From: Antedon mediterranea
Taxonomy: Eukaryota; Echinodermata; Crinoidea; Comatulida; Antedonidae
DNA: 60,000 nt
NCBI RefSeq assembly: GCF_964355755.1
Contig: NC_092680.1
Coordinates: 9,217,001 to 9,277,000 of the forward strand
Direction of reading: 5' to 3'
Shown here piece by piece: positions 22,889 to 37,000 of this stretch; the first letter of the stretch is position 1; each line of letters opens with the position of its first letter. A model generated the notes under the pieces. That model did not search any database. It was given only the letters and a program-made list of their open reading frames with translations, and was not told where the DNA came from. The position numbers were made by a program, and so were the translations under genes.

Positions 22889-23085
22889 AAATACAGTAGA
22901 ACAAATTGGGTTATTTCATCGAACATCACTATTAATGGGGACAGTTTCCTGTGAAATGAACAGGGAGGGAAATACAGTGGAACTGAACCTTTTGGCCACT
23001 ACCGCCAACCTTTACTTAGGCAATACCCCTATCAAAGGAACACTTCTATTAACAGTAATACTGTACCTTAAAAAATACTACAGTC
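22889..23085. mobile_element. ACAGTAGAA-type element in the convergent spacer
   Basis: Begins ACAGTAGAACAAATTGGG and contains CTATTAATGGGGACAG, GTGGAACTGAACC and CTATCAAAGGAACAC. A diverged copy of the dispersed family. Confidence 0.5.
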
Positions 23086-23410
23086 CCACCTTAAAACTTT
23101 ACTTAAATAAAATATAGTAACTTTCATATAATATCATGCATATTGTAGAGTGGGAAGCTTGTAGTAAAGTAAGTTTTGGAAGAGATTAATGTTTCTTCTA
23201 GTTTCTTTTGGGTCAATTGCCAGTATAAATTAACTAAATATTAACAATAAAGATATAAGCTATTTTACATCAGAATTAACATTTCATTGCAAAATGCACT
23301 AAAAAGCCAACAGACAATTATACCTTTTTTTTATTTCACAATATAAAAATACTTTTTTGGCAGTTTTAACATATTCAAAGGTGATGTATGTTTTGTTGAT
23401 CACATTTATA

Positions 23411-23537
23411 GCATACAAGTATATCTGATAGCAGACAAGTATATCTGATAGCAGACAAGTATATCTGATAGCAGACAAGTATATCTGGTAGCAGACAAGT
23501 ATATCTGGTAGCAGACAAGTATATCTGGTAGCAGACA
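23411..23537. repeat. Minisatellite, 20-bp unit, 6 copies
   Basis: Unit GCAGACAAGTATATCTGATA repeats six times plus a partial copy. The first copy has GCATAC, and the last three complete ones end GGTA. It creates artificial cyclic open frames on the - strand. Confidence 0.95.
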
Positions 23538-24614
23538 CAAGCCATACAATAGCTTACTTTACTTATTTTGGGATACACAGATACTTACAGTAATACAAAG
23601 CTAGGGCTAGCCAATCGGTAGAAATATATATGTATATATTTGTTAGCACTTGCATTTCTCACTAAACATTTTAGTTGCCACACCCTTTTTATACATACAT
23701 ACTGCTGTTCTCATTTCCAGGCAAGCTACTAGTCTAGCCTCAGCCAGCTCTTAAACTGGACATAGAATAACATGCAATGACAATGAATGGAATAAAATGC
23801 CTAGACAGCATGACAATTCTACATTTACTCATACCATTTCTCCTACAGACAGCAATACAATTATTAAATCAGAAACAGGCATAGTAACACCACAGTACCC
23901 TTTATGTAACAATACTTAATCAACACTTTTGATCAATTATTTCTAGTTAACATACAACCTAACGTCTGAAATATACTTAAAATAATTGAAACACGCATTT
24001 ACTATATTTATTAAATAGTAGTAGTAGTATAGTTTAGTTTGATCTAAAAAAATTTCATATTACATAAATATAAAATAAATATATGTCAGCCAATATTTAT
24101 CATATTTTTTCTCAAAGTAAATCGCACCATTACACATGTTCTAAAGGGAAAGATGATAGTACATATCATTGATGCAAAGGAAGGGGAAGACGAAGGCTAC
24201 AGTTTACATAGACGGTGATGACACAGTTGTGCACAGACATAGATGTGTGGAAGAAATCTGGTCCCATGAATAATGTATGAGCAAAACTATGCCCATAGTT
24301 ACACACATCATAGCTTTGGTTTGGTTTCATCAAATTGGTAATTAATTTGTGTTATGCCAACACATTCTCTCTTTCTAATAAACTCCTGAGGCATGCATGA
24401 CAGAGCATACTGGTGATGACACATCTTTTCAGACACATCCTCGTCCGAGTTAGTTGCCAATTCATATGCAATGATTGATGCCACAACTTCTGTGCTATCC
24501 CATTGTTCACTAAGTCAATATTTTTCTTCATTTTTTTCTTTGAAATCAGTTAATTGTCCATGTCTACTTTGTGAGTAATTTTCATTTAGGTCTATAGTCT
24601 AAATACTGTCCCTT

Positions 24615-24620
24615 TTTATT
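24615..24620 (-). promoter_or_regulatory. Candidate HERC1 polyadenylation signal
   Basis: TTTATT on the + strand (AATAAA on the - strand) about 200 bases beyond the HERC1 stop. Other hexamers lie further on, so this is only a candidate. Confidence 0.3.
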
Positions 24621-24818
24621 TGACCATGTTAGCAGCAGACACATGGACTATGTTCAGATACAGCACACAAACCGTCAAATGGTTTTCAGACATAACTGTA
24701 AATGTAAATTACACCACAGTAGAGAAAACCTGATTCACTTACCTCCCTCCCCTGATGTAAGCAATTAGTGGCATACAGTAACCTTGCCAAAATCTATGTC
24801 AGCAGAGATATCACCTCT

Positions 24819-25001
24819 CTAGTCATCTTCAGACAAATGGCCCGAGTCTGTGTTTCTTGACAACATATAATTGTCCATGTCAATTGATCTGCAGTTATTG
24901 ATGGCGTAACGCATCTTTTCTGCCATCATGGCTTGGCTTGAATATGGTGGAATACGTAGTTGGAAGAAGCATGTTTGTGCTGTTGGCAGACCATCAGCAC
25001 C
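24819..25001 (-). CDS. HERC1: HERC1 last exon: HECT catalytic cysteine and C-terminus
   Basis: Encodes [19 protein letters not shown] and [20 protein letters not shown], ending LSEDD. The thioester-forming Cys codon is at 24969-24971. The acidic tail resembles the vertebrate end (EGSDTDY). Stop at 24819-24821. Confidence 0.97.
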   Translation of the reverse strand, partial: GADGLPTAQTCFFQLRIPPYSSQAMMAEKMRYAINNCRSIDMDNYMLSRNTDSGHLSEDD

Positions 25002-28000
25002 CTGAAGAAAAACACAAAGAAAATTTAAATTAACACCTAAGTGTATGCTTGTCATTTGACTGGTTAATTACACTATTTGGAAATAGTTCTACTAAACGGA
25101 CAAAATGAATGGATCTACATGCTTGTTCGACCTTTCGGAAACATTTTGAGAAGGTGGAGCGCTGCCTTTTAAAAATATTCTCACCATTCAACTCATAAAC
25201 ATTCTTTATTTGTATACTGATCAATGTGTGAATGTTATCCACCAGATTCTTACCCTATCGACACGCATGATTTGAAATCTCTGTGATATATCTGCTATAT
25301 TACTTGGTAGTCTTGACCTTCCAGATACAAATCTCATGAACAGAATACGCTCTTCATTGCTAAATTCTTCTAATGTTTTCCACAACCATTTGATGAGGTG
25401 ATGATTCTCATCTAATTCACGATACCTTTGTTTTATGTAAAATGAAGGAATATTAATGAAAAGTAGAATATTTAGGTATACAAAAATAGTGCTTTTATAG
25501 CTCTTCTGTAATGGCCATCATATTAACTGTTAGGAACCTGTGTTTTATAATAAATAAATTTGACTTTACCTGACCACTCTTTTCAGCATAGGAATGGCAA
25601 TATCTGGCATGCCACATACCATTGAGTCAAGTTGTACTGGTGTCAGCAGAGATAACAATGGAACTGGTATAATATATGACATTCCTTCACGTACTGCATT
25701 TATCTACATTAAAAAAGCATATAACATTTTAAACTACAAGTCTCTCTTAAAGACTCGTTTCTTGGTGGTATATAGTCCAATGATAGGCATCATCTAGTGA
25801 GTGAATTTGTTGGTGTTCTGACATAACTGATTGTATAAAGTGACTATTCATCATGTGGTTAAGAAATAAAGACAATACCAAAACAAGTAAAGAACTCTTG
25901 TTGTTTACCTGTCGATCAACTTCATGAAGCCTGTATGCTAGTGCTCTCTCTACATATTCTTTCCTGTTTGCATATGTTAGGGGTATGCCACGCCCTCCAC
26001 TTATGACTGGAACAAACCGCCCATCCGAACTTTGGCATTCAAACCAATATAAAGGGATAACCTAAGAAAATACAGAGAATTTATTCTTACAGTAGAAGCC
26101 ATCTGATAGAAATTACAAAATTAATCAACTTGTAAATTAATTTGAATTGAATATTAACTGAATATTCTTACCTCATGGAAGTTCTCCTCAGATATGCCAC
26201 TTTTGTCAATATCTTTAATGTTCTTCAGTGCTTGCATAAAGAATACATCAACCTGGAAAAAAAATCGATCGATTACCAAACCATATTTTGGAAATGGAAG
26301 CATGAAACATAACGTTACACATAAAATAAATACAAATGGTTTGTCAGTTTTTGTCAGACCTAACTGACTGTCTTCTGAGAAACTGAAAATTGCACAGGCT
26401 GAATGTTACTATAGAATACGGCCCTCAGATAGTAACTGGTCGTCGCTGCTACACATGGTGCCTAAAGGAACATCAGGTGATGGGAGGCCATGTGGGGACT
26501 ACAATGTGACTGTTCCAGATATGTACCCCGTCTCCCACATTCATGACTTAACCGCGACTCTCTGAAACCTCTTCAGTCTCCTTACAATGGGTCACTTAAA
26601 GTTTTAGCTGACAAATACTTTGTTTTAAGTATCGCAGGTAAACAAGAAACTGTCAGTTTGGACAGCCTAAAAGTTGCCTATGTAAGTAATGGTAAAGCTA
26701 TTGACACTTTTCCAGAATCGTCCATACAACCAGAAGCGGGGCTTCCCCCAACCGCAAGAGCTATTCCAGTCGCACCTCTGCCACGACAAACGCATAGCGT
26801 ACGACATGTACACTGGCCACGTAAGTTTGCAGATTATGATTGAGGTTGAAGGACATTTGATGTTGTATTGTGCTACAAATTTATTATATGATAGAAACAT
26901 TTTTAATTCATCGATTGCTACATTTCATTTGTGATCTAGAGGGGAGCTTATGTAGAGGCAATTGTACTATTTGCATATCAATTAGCAGGTGTTACGTAAA
27001 GCATTCTTAAAAAACTTTTTTCTTTGTCTCGCTCTCTCTACACCGGACCGCCGAGCGAGCAGGACGTACTGTTACTATTACCGTATACTACGTTGACTTA
27101 ACAAGAAACTTACATGTACATAGAAGAATATTAGTGAAATATGTATGTATGAACCCAACACACGCTCTCACAACACAGTAATGGTGGCCAAGTCATAACT
27201 CAATAAAGAGTGAACAAATTCAAACAAGATATGAATTATAAATTGTCTTAATAATTACCTCTTCAAGATCCTGAGGTACCAGAGGCATACCAACGAGCTG
27301 CTTCCAAACGATGGGTGCAAGGTGGAGATCAAGTGGTTTTTTAGTTCTGATGGCAACTCCAAGTAAAATTCCCAGGAATTTAAATAACTCAAGGTAATCT
27401 TTACACCAAGGAAGAGGATTTAAAAGGAATCTGTAAAGATAAATATAAGGTAAGGTGCAATACAACATCAAGACTTTTTCAATTTTTTTGAGGGGTGTCA
27501 ATATTCTGGGAATAAGCGTCTGTACATGTAAAGGAACTGAAATGACTCAACAAAAACTTGTGTTTGTTTTATTGCATTAAATAAACATAGCTCAAAGCCA
27601 TTTGGAAGGATTGAGTTCACACATAGATTTTCAGCAGACAATAGTCATTTTTCTTTGTATATTCTAAATTATTTCCTTTGTGTCCTAATACACAGTAGCC
27701 ACCATGTAAACTATGAAGATCATGCTTACTATGGTTTTTAACTAAAAAATATTTACCTATCACGATTCTGTCCAGCATCTGACGAGGAATTCGGTGTTGG
27801 TATTAAAATAGGTACAATCCCAGTCTCAAGCTCCTGACACATTTCAGTAATGGTATCATCAAATACACCCCCAGCATCATCAGCCCCTTCCCCTATTAAT
27901 TTGACCTTCCACGCTCTTGATGGTAGTCGGAGATCAGCTGGGCGTAATTTGACAACCTGTTTGGCTATCTGAGTGAAGATTGGCTTAGACTTACGACCAC

Positions 28001-31000
28001 TTAAAAAAAAAAATAGAAATACTAAATTACTATATAAATCAGTAAATATAATTACTGGTTATTAAATTTCAAGATTTTTTTTTAATGAGTAATGCAATAT
28101 TAAATAAAGAACTACACAATACTTTTAAAATAGATACATGGTGTTTGCACTTACCGTGTGGCTAGTCTCTTTACTGTTATCTGGGGTCCATAGTTCTTTC
28201 CTTGCACCATAGTCCTACCAATGGATCTTACCATTGGCAAGGTATACACCCTTGGGGCAAGCAAGGGGCGTAAATGACCATCTAGTAGGCCATTTGTACC
28301 AATATTATACGTCTTCAATTTGACCTATAAAAGAATAAAGTTGTAATACTGATTACATAATAATAAACAACACAATGAAAGTTAAGTAAATTAAGTAACA
28401 ACAACTAATACTTCATTGACTCTGACTCATCTGAATAGGGTGTTAATAATAAAACAAAACAATGGCATCACCTGTTGTGGGTTGAGATGTAGAAGCCTCC
28501 AAGATGTATACATAAGATCTGAGAAGTGATGTAAAATTCTTAGCCTAGCTCTGACAGACAACGGTGAGCAATCACGCAATGTATTAAACCGAGCTGGTAT
28601 ACTATCAGGGTAACCTAAGAAGAATAAGAATATACATATTAATATATATTCTAGACAAACTGAAATTTATGACTATAAATTTATGATTATGGTATAATTA
28701 AGTGTCTTATAAAGCTTTTGATTATTGGTTAGACCTCTTTAGGAAGAAAATGAAATGAAAATGTGCTTCTTTAAAAAGAAATTTTAATAAAAAAGCCCAC
28801 CAGTTTTATTCTGCTGATCAAGGCTCCTCAAAACATATCAAACAACAATAATAATAATAATATCATTATTGGAAAAGAAGAGGATAATGTATGGTAAAGA
28901 AGTGAGTACCTAGCTGTAGTTGTGTACCACTACCTGGTGTACGTTGTGGTACAGCAGGAGATGTCCAAGCAGCAGAATGGTTACGCCCTGCTGAAATCTG
29001 TAATAATACAAACAATTTGTAAAAATAATAATTTAAATTCCACAGTAAAATATATTTTAATATTAAAATTAATAATGAACTATTTTTGATTATTGGATTG
29101 GTTGATTGATTGATTCAAGCTTGTCACCTCTCAATTACAGAGCACATACTAGGTGACCTTAATGATGGTCACGATGATGTCATACCACATTAGGGCACAT
29201 CACACTAGTTGGAGAGTGTAGACAGAGCTTAACAAATAGAAATGTATATACATAATATCAAACTCAAAACAACAATATTACCTGTTTGATATTTTTACCC
29301 TGTAAAACAGTTACCAATACTGGTTCTCGGACTGTATTAGTGTGTCCTAGGCCTAACTGGCCCTCTGAGTTAGATCCCCAAGCCCACACATCACCAGTAC
29401 TAGTCAGGGCTAAAGAGTGTTCAGAACCCACAGCAATGTCCTCTATAAAGTACCCAGCCAAAGCTGACACAGCCTGGGGTCGGTTAGTAAGACGTGCTCT
29501 ACTGTCAGGGAGACCTAGTAGACGATCTAAATAAAATAATTTAAATGATAAATGAAACATAAAAGTAGTAGTATAAATTGCGAAAAATATTAAATTAAAT
29601 TAGCATTATAACTAAACAAATCTTTGACAGTGTTTTAATTTGTTTCAAAGTTGATGAGGCTGTCACAACAATAAACAGTGTTTATGAATATCTAATAGAA
29701 AAGCTTGCTAAATAATTACAATTAGTTAAAGAGTAAACAATATGGAGTTGCTAATAACCAACCTTGTCCAAATGTAAGAACTCTTCCATCTTTAGTAAGC
29801 ACCATTGAAAACTGTGTTCCACAACAAACCTTCTTTATTCCTTCATTATTGAAACTTTCAATTTTCTTGAAAAAGAAGAAATATTCATCATTTTCATTGG
29901 CTGCATGATTTAATCAATTCAAAATTCATAATATTAATCAAAAGGCAATGTATTGAAAATGGCAATTATCTACCCTTACAACTGGTATCACAAACAACCC
30001 ATATAAATCTTAATACATAATAATTACAATAATTTCTTTACATATAAAATTTACAGTGTTCTTATGACAGTAAACAATTAACAATAATACTTAATATTGT
30101 AGTGTACCTGTGGAGTTGACTTGGCGGTACAGTTACCAAGTCCTAGCTTGCCATAGTCACCATCTCCAAAAGCCCACACAGTGTTCCCGTCTGCTGATAT
30201 ACATATTGTGTGGTTTAGACCGCAAGACACCTAACAATCATGACATTTGTTGATTAAAAAACATAAGAGAATAATGTTCATGTGCTTCAATTACGATTAG
30301 ATTTTGATAATTATGCATAAAGCAGGAATATTCAAAACATTCTTACCTGTCCTATGGCATACTGTTCAAGTGCCGTTACTCTTTCTGGGAATTTCTTGTT
30401 CGATGTATTACCATGTCCTAACCTTCCATAATCCCCATTTCCAAATGTAAATAGTTTACCATCAGCTGTTACTACAGTAGAGTGTTTAAATCCACACGCC
30501 ATCTAACAAAATGATAAATATTTGGAATTGTTTTTATTATATAAATACTAGAGGGTGAGCTCGCTTCGCTCGCTCCCCCTCTAGGAAGTGTAGACGATGG
30601 TTTTCGGAATGATAATGTTCTCCTTATACGTTTTCTGTCGGGTTACCATTATTGAAAATGCTTGACATTCGTAAAACTAAACTACTTTGTTTCACAGTGT
30701 TTTAGATGATTAATAACATTTTAAAGTACAGTTTTTATTGTTTGGTAGGGCCCTTTGGGGAGGCGGAGGTCATTTGAGGGAGGTGCTTATTCGAGGGATA
30801 TATGTTAAATTTTGTAGTTTTAATAATATGGTAACATTTATAATCAAATGAAATCCTCTAATAGATATGAAAAGTGCTAAAAAAAAAGAATAACAAATGC
30901 TTGGTAAATAGTAGATAACAGTGCGGTGAATTCTACTACAAATAGTACTGTATAATTGTGTTGTTATAAATATGTGGATGGACGTTTATTAGATAGTTAG

Positions 31001-34000
31001 GTTGGGGGGGGGGGGGTTATTATTCAAAGTGATGTTTTATTAGAGAGGCGTTTATTCAAATGAATACCATCCTAATAATTATTAATACATTATTTAATTT
31101 AATCATCTTTTGAAACTAACTGCCGTGACAGAGTGGGCCCAAGAAAGAAGACATTATGGTACGGCTTGCAACATGGGCAGACATCTCGGTCCTAACGGGA
31201 CACAGGAAGATAGCCTACAGTTATTCCTGCAAGCTTACTCAATAAAACTCAGCTATCGGGATTTCACTCGAAAAATGTCTTATCATCAAATCTCCCTATG
31301 TAATTTTATAATACTATTCCCCACAATATATTCTGATTCTTTATGGCGTATATTTAATTTGATCTTTATTAATTTGCAGTATAATTCCTATTATTTAACT
31401 ACTGTACCTTCACACACGCGCCGCGGTATGTTTTAAAATAAACAAAAAACTGAAATGGCTATGATTAATGGCCTATATCTGATTTTTTTTTCGTCTTCCA
31501 AAGGGACACTGTATTGATTGATGATGGAAAGTGCCTGTTTCCAGTCACCTTTAGGGTCAAATCTATTATTTTAACTGCTCCCTTGTGTATAAAAGAGAGA
31601 AAATATTTGAAACCAGGTTGTTGCAAGGTGAACTTATCTTAAACCCGGAAATTACTTTGACCGGGAAGAATTGAAATTGAGATGAAAATCTAATGTTGAA
31701 ATCATAAATTGTGTTAAAAAACTCTTTATAATATCTTCCTAAGATAGAAATATGGAACAATAGCGTCGCCGTGAACACTAATGTTATCAAATCTACGTTT
31801 CGAAGTACATCTCAGATAGATAAGGTAGGTATCCAAGGCGGAGATTTGTACCGAAGTTTTTGCATTGTGCTCGCCTATGTCAGAATTAACCATAATTTAT
31901 ATATAGATACAGTTATACAATAAAATTTGCTTTTAATGTGACGAATTTTAATATCTACAATATACATAATTCAATATAATGTGTCTGGTAAATTAAATTA
32001 CACAAACCAACAGTGGCGGTAGTAGTCTAAAGCTGTGTTTATACAACACCCTAAATTTGAAGACGTCTTTAGTTTTTAGCGTGTTGCTCGAGCCGAGGTC
32101 AACCCTACAAAAACCTTGCAGTTATACATTAAATCGTAATACCGTGTTATACTGTAGTTCATAATCCTAAGTTGTATATATACTTGCATGCATTATGAAT
32201 TAATATGAGTTTATTACAGATTTTAATAAAGGATGATTTTGTTTAAAATTTAGTTTATTCAGTTATTGATTTTTTTATAATCTGCTTTTGGAATAAAAAA
32301 AAAAATTGTTTTAGAATTGGGATAAAACTATGGTACATTTTTTCTCGTAGGCGTGTTGAATATGCGTTTATATTAATAGCGTGTTGTATAAACGCGCCCT
32401 ATGAGTGAGATACCTACCTGTATACACACTACAAATATTATTCGCAATAAAACACCCCTCATAAGAAAAATGGAACAGTCCAGGCACCCTAGTGGGCCAT
32501 ATAAGTCAGTACCGTAAATCTTCTAATTATAACGCTGGGTTATTATTCTTTGATTGTTTTTTATGGTGGGTTACTATTAGAAGGGGCGTTACTATTAAAG
32601 TAGTGGGTTACTACTACTAATCTTAAATTAGGCATCTAAAAATAGTAACCCACCCCAACTTTTCCGGTCAGAAACTTATAGCAAAATAACAGTACGAATA
32701 AACAAATTTTGTTAAACTCAAAAACACTCAATCCTCAACCACTCCCGAGATCAACATGTATTATCTCCTTATTTTCAAAATATGGCTGCATCATAAACGA
32801 CCAGTTCTCATAATGAAAGGAAAATATAAAATAAACAAATTTCTATATAAAAGTTGAAGTAATGAGGAAAAGAGCATGGTCTCGTGGGCCCTGGTCGCTA
32901 CTTGTGGCGGAAAATAAATCGAAAAAATATTGATTGATGAACTGTCAAGGGTTGTATTAAAATATCCTTTTTTTAAACTTAAACTGGAACAATAATCGAG
33001 GCATACTAAGCTGGAGTTCATACAAATAAGGATCATGGACACAATCTCATTGTGAAAAATGCCTAATTTAAGGAATACAGCGTTGATTTTAGTGTCATTT
33101 TGTCAATAGTTTTTGTGACTCGAATAGTAACCCCCATGGGTTACTATTACAGTAGTGGGTTATTATTATAGATTGACTTATAAGGTGAGTAACAATTAGA
33201 AGGGGGGTTACTATTAGAGTGTGGGTTACTATTAGAAGGGGGGTTACTATTAGAGTGTGGGTTACTATTAGAAGATTTACGGTATGCTACAAACTTACTT
33301 ATAATAAAACTAATTCACTTAATACCTGTACTACTTCCTCGCCTTGTAACGATTCAATCTGTCTTGGCCGTCGTTGACGGTCGCTATTACCATGACCTAG
33401 CTTGCCATAGTCGCCGTCACCCCAACTAAACACTTCTCCACTTTCAGTTAGTGCCATGGAATGTCCGTCAGAACCGCAAGAGGTGACAAGGTGAGTCACA
33501 ACAAATCCTAAAAAAAAAAATAAATCAATCTGCATAGACCGACAAGATACAACAGAAAAGACTCCTAGTCTTGTTTTATAGTGTTCCATAATGTTGTAAT
33601 GAGTACAAGATATGTTACAATGAACTAGGCCCAACAGAGTATACAAGTAGTTATCATACATTTATTCTACCATGTGTTTGATACCTTAGCATTAGTGAGA
33701 ACTTAGCGTTTACCTAAGGGCGTGTGGTGCAGTGTGTTGGACGTTCGACTACTGATCGTGAAATCGAGGTTTGAATCCAACTCTCGCCGCATTACTTGTA
33801 TCCTTAGACAAGATATTTTACTTACGTTTGCCTCTCTCCACCCAGGTGTATAAATGGGAACCTGGTTAGATCAAGACACAACTTTGTGCTGATTACTAGC
33901 TGCATTATGTGAGTATGTTTCCATACGTGTTTGATCCAAAACATGTTCAGCGCTTAGAGGTTTCACAACATTAGGCGCTATATAAATCCAGGATATTATT

Positions 34001-37000
34001 ATTATTACCTTGAATGGCAGAAATGACGGTAATAGTATGCAGGTCATCTGAGTTTCCTTGGCCAAGTCTACCGTAACTTCCCTCTCCACATGCCGACACT
34101 GTTCCATTTGGGTGAATTACAAATGTACAGTTTTGACCACAGACAATCTGTATACGAAAACATAGATTGTGTAGATTTCTAAATTTTGTTTCTCAAAAAT
34201 TAGAAAATTAAATAAACAACGAATAAATGAACAACATTGTAAAAAATAGTTTTGATAATAATAAGAGCTATATAGAATAAAGATGTTTAGCTATAGTAAT
34301 TTAATTGCAACCAATTGTGATTGGATAAAATACATACTAATTAATAACGAGTTTAAAAATGTACTAGGTTCTTTAAAGTGCACATGAGCCAGATGTACAC
34401 TGGACCTACGGTTTATAGTCCTTATCCGAGAAGACTTGTTCTACCACCAGAACCATGGAGCGAGTGAGCCTCGAACCCTTGCCGATGTTATGGCTATGGA
34501 TTACGATTCTTAACCGCTCGGCCACACTCACTCGAATGAAAGAATATATGAATATATATATATTTATATTTATACCGATTAAATAAATAAAATAAATAAA
34601 TAATATACAGTATATGAATTTAATACGACATACGGCTCATAAAAGGTAATGAAAAATAAATATATAGTTACCTGCTGAGAATGACTAAATGATGGAGTGA
34701 GCGATGGTAGAAAGGCACTACGACCAGATTCAGCTAGTTGCCCATGACGACCACTGCCCCATAGGTATGCATCACATTTACCGCCAAGCTGCCAATCCTG
34801 AAAAAAAAATCGCTTGGACTTTAACACACACAGCCCTTGTTGTAGACTCATGAGAGAGCACCTTTAGTGGCTTCATTCACAATACATAAATGTAGATTTA
34901 GGCTGCTATTCACAATGAGAGGTTGAAAATGTTATTATTTTTCTTTATTTTGTAAATATACATCATTTATGTAAATTTTTTCGGAAATAAAGTTGATTGT
35001 TATCATCATACATGCTAATCAATATATCAGTGTCAAAATAAAGAGCATTTTACCTCAGGTTGTTGTGTAGCCCACATCATAATTTGTTCATCCATATCTA
35101 ACGACCAAGCTGAATTATCAGTTGCTATGTTACCATCTGAACCCAATCTACTGCCCTCGTCATCTGATGGAGCTGCAAATTCATTTGGGAACTTACTACG
35201 CTTCATCAATGCTTCCATGGACCTGATTACGGTGCAGTATGAAGCCAGCCAGCTCCATTCTGAATTGGTGGTTGATGTTGTGATAGACGGTTTGTGATGA
35301 GGTGGTGTTGGTACATGATACAAGACAGTATCTAGGTTTAAAGCTACTGCTAATGTACAAAGATACTGCAGAAAACGACTATGAACTAACTGCTCGCCAC
35401 AAACAACGTACATCTGAGAAGATTAAGATAATTAATTAATTAAGAAGATAATTATATATCAGTCAACTGTGCAATATTGCACAACCTAATGTTTAAAAAC
35501 CAAAAAATACAAAAAATGTTTATATTGAAAAATATATCCACAACCAAGATATAGTTTAATATACCTTCTCATAATTATATTGTTCTTGTAATATCCTTGG
35601 CAGCATTTTAATCAGCGCTGCCAGACACGGAGCTTGATGCAATCCCACAATACCTTGCTTCAGGAGTGCCATACAAGACGCAGCATATACATGATGCTTT
35701 GTGTAAGATTCTTGGTTGTAGTTGATCAGGATGACATCTTTGGAATGTGCAAAGGAAGCTGCAATACCTGAAGCTCCACACCAGTTGATGCTCTGGACTG
35801 CACCTGGCCCACAGTATGACTGCAGTACAGCTCCAGTCTGTTGAAACATTTAAACAAAGATCAATTTAATTATTTTACACAATAGGTAATATTTTACCTT
35901 TACCAGGAACACTACACTGTATAATACCATATTACAAAGTCTCATGATTTATTTATTCACAATATTTTACCAGCGCAACCCAATCATTAAAAAAGACTAG
36001 TCTCCCCATTGGGGCCCTGGATAAATTAAATAAAAGTAACAAACATGATACACAACTTGAAGATGTATTGTCTCCCTGACAAAATAATTCTTAAAACAAT
36101 TTTTGGGTAAATATCCATTATAATGTCACCTAATAATTATCCACTTTCACCAAAAATTTTAAGTAAAAAATAGTCAAATTGGCTGCCAGCCAATGAGTTT
36201 TTGGTTGAATTTAACCATTTATTTTGTCATTTTTTAAGTGAAAACGTAATTTTTTTCTACGAAATTGATTAACTTTATTAAAATTACAAAATAATCTATT
36301 CAAAGTATGATTTTATTAATCTTCATTTTTCAAGTTTTTGGGGGACAATACATCTTTAAACTATAAATATTAAAGCTACTTTAAACAAAAAGTAAGCAAG
36401 GCTAGTATAGTACTGGTTCTGGTTTATGCGACAGAGACATGGATTTAACCCCCAAAAATACTATACAACATTTATTTTTTAGAAGAATATATAAATATAA
36501 ATAACTACAATGTTATAAAAGGTTAGAATGTAAATATTAAATATCATTTGTTTTTCTGAGGATACACTGTGTAATTGTGATTGCTTACTTGAAGAGACCA
36601 GATAATGACTTGTCCCTTTGCACAGCCACTTGTCACCATAAGACCATCTAGACTGAAACTTAGTGACTTGATCCTCTTCAAATGACTATGTGTTTGAAGC
36701 ACACATTTGGCACATGGTTCAGGAGTTAAGAAGGAATCATTAAGAGCCTGAAATATTTACAAAATATGGTCAAATATAAAGTAATGGACTGATATGACAG
36801 TACAGAGCAGTCAGTAATGATGCCCTTTTTGTGTGATTTGTTGGTTTTACTTGGTACTCAACAATGTATTTAGGATGCATCCATAAAGTTTAAATAGCTT
36901 TTAAAATGGGTCACATATACAAGAAATTAAAGTTACACAAAACAATAGCAAGAACTACAATGTGTTTATGTTATGTTAGAGCATTGATTTATTTGATTAA

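Larger units (their letters stand above)
17875..24818. other. Convergent spacer between ASH1L and HERC1, including both 3' UTRs
   Basis: About 6.9 kb between the two stop codons. It is AT-rich, with no third gene that I can support. It holds small tandem duplications (18480-18570, 19490-19575), direct repeats around 20765-21005, a piece of the TACCTCCGCC element (21905-22165), a copy of the ACAGTAGAA element (22889-23085) and a 20-bp minisatellite (23411-23537). The stretch 24150-24800 is less AT-rich and probably HERC1 3' UTR. Confidence 0.7.

Noticed and set aside
23299-23578. Two overlapping open frames with repeated Tyr/Leu/Cys-rich motifs
   Set aside because: They arise only from the 20-bp tandem repeat read in rotating frames, with no independent coding evidence.
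26658-26843. Candidate extra HERC1 or host exon
   Set aside because: It is on the opposite strand, resembles the C-terminal end of retroelement pol, and the HERC1 phases join perfectly without it.
31110-31436. A 108-codon open frame in the large HERC1 intron
   Set aside because: No domain, no conservation that I can recognise and atypical composition. Probably chance or repeat-derived.
34461-34535. tRNA-like sequence on the - strand with good A and B boxes
   Set aside because: It lacks a clean cloverleaf and is followed by a SINE body, so it is called SINE-derived and not a tRNA gene.
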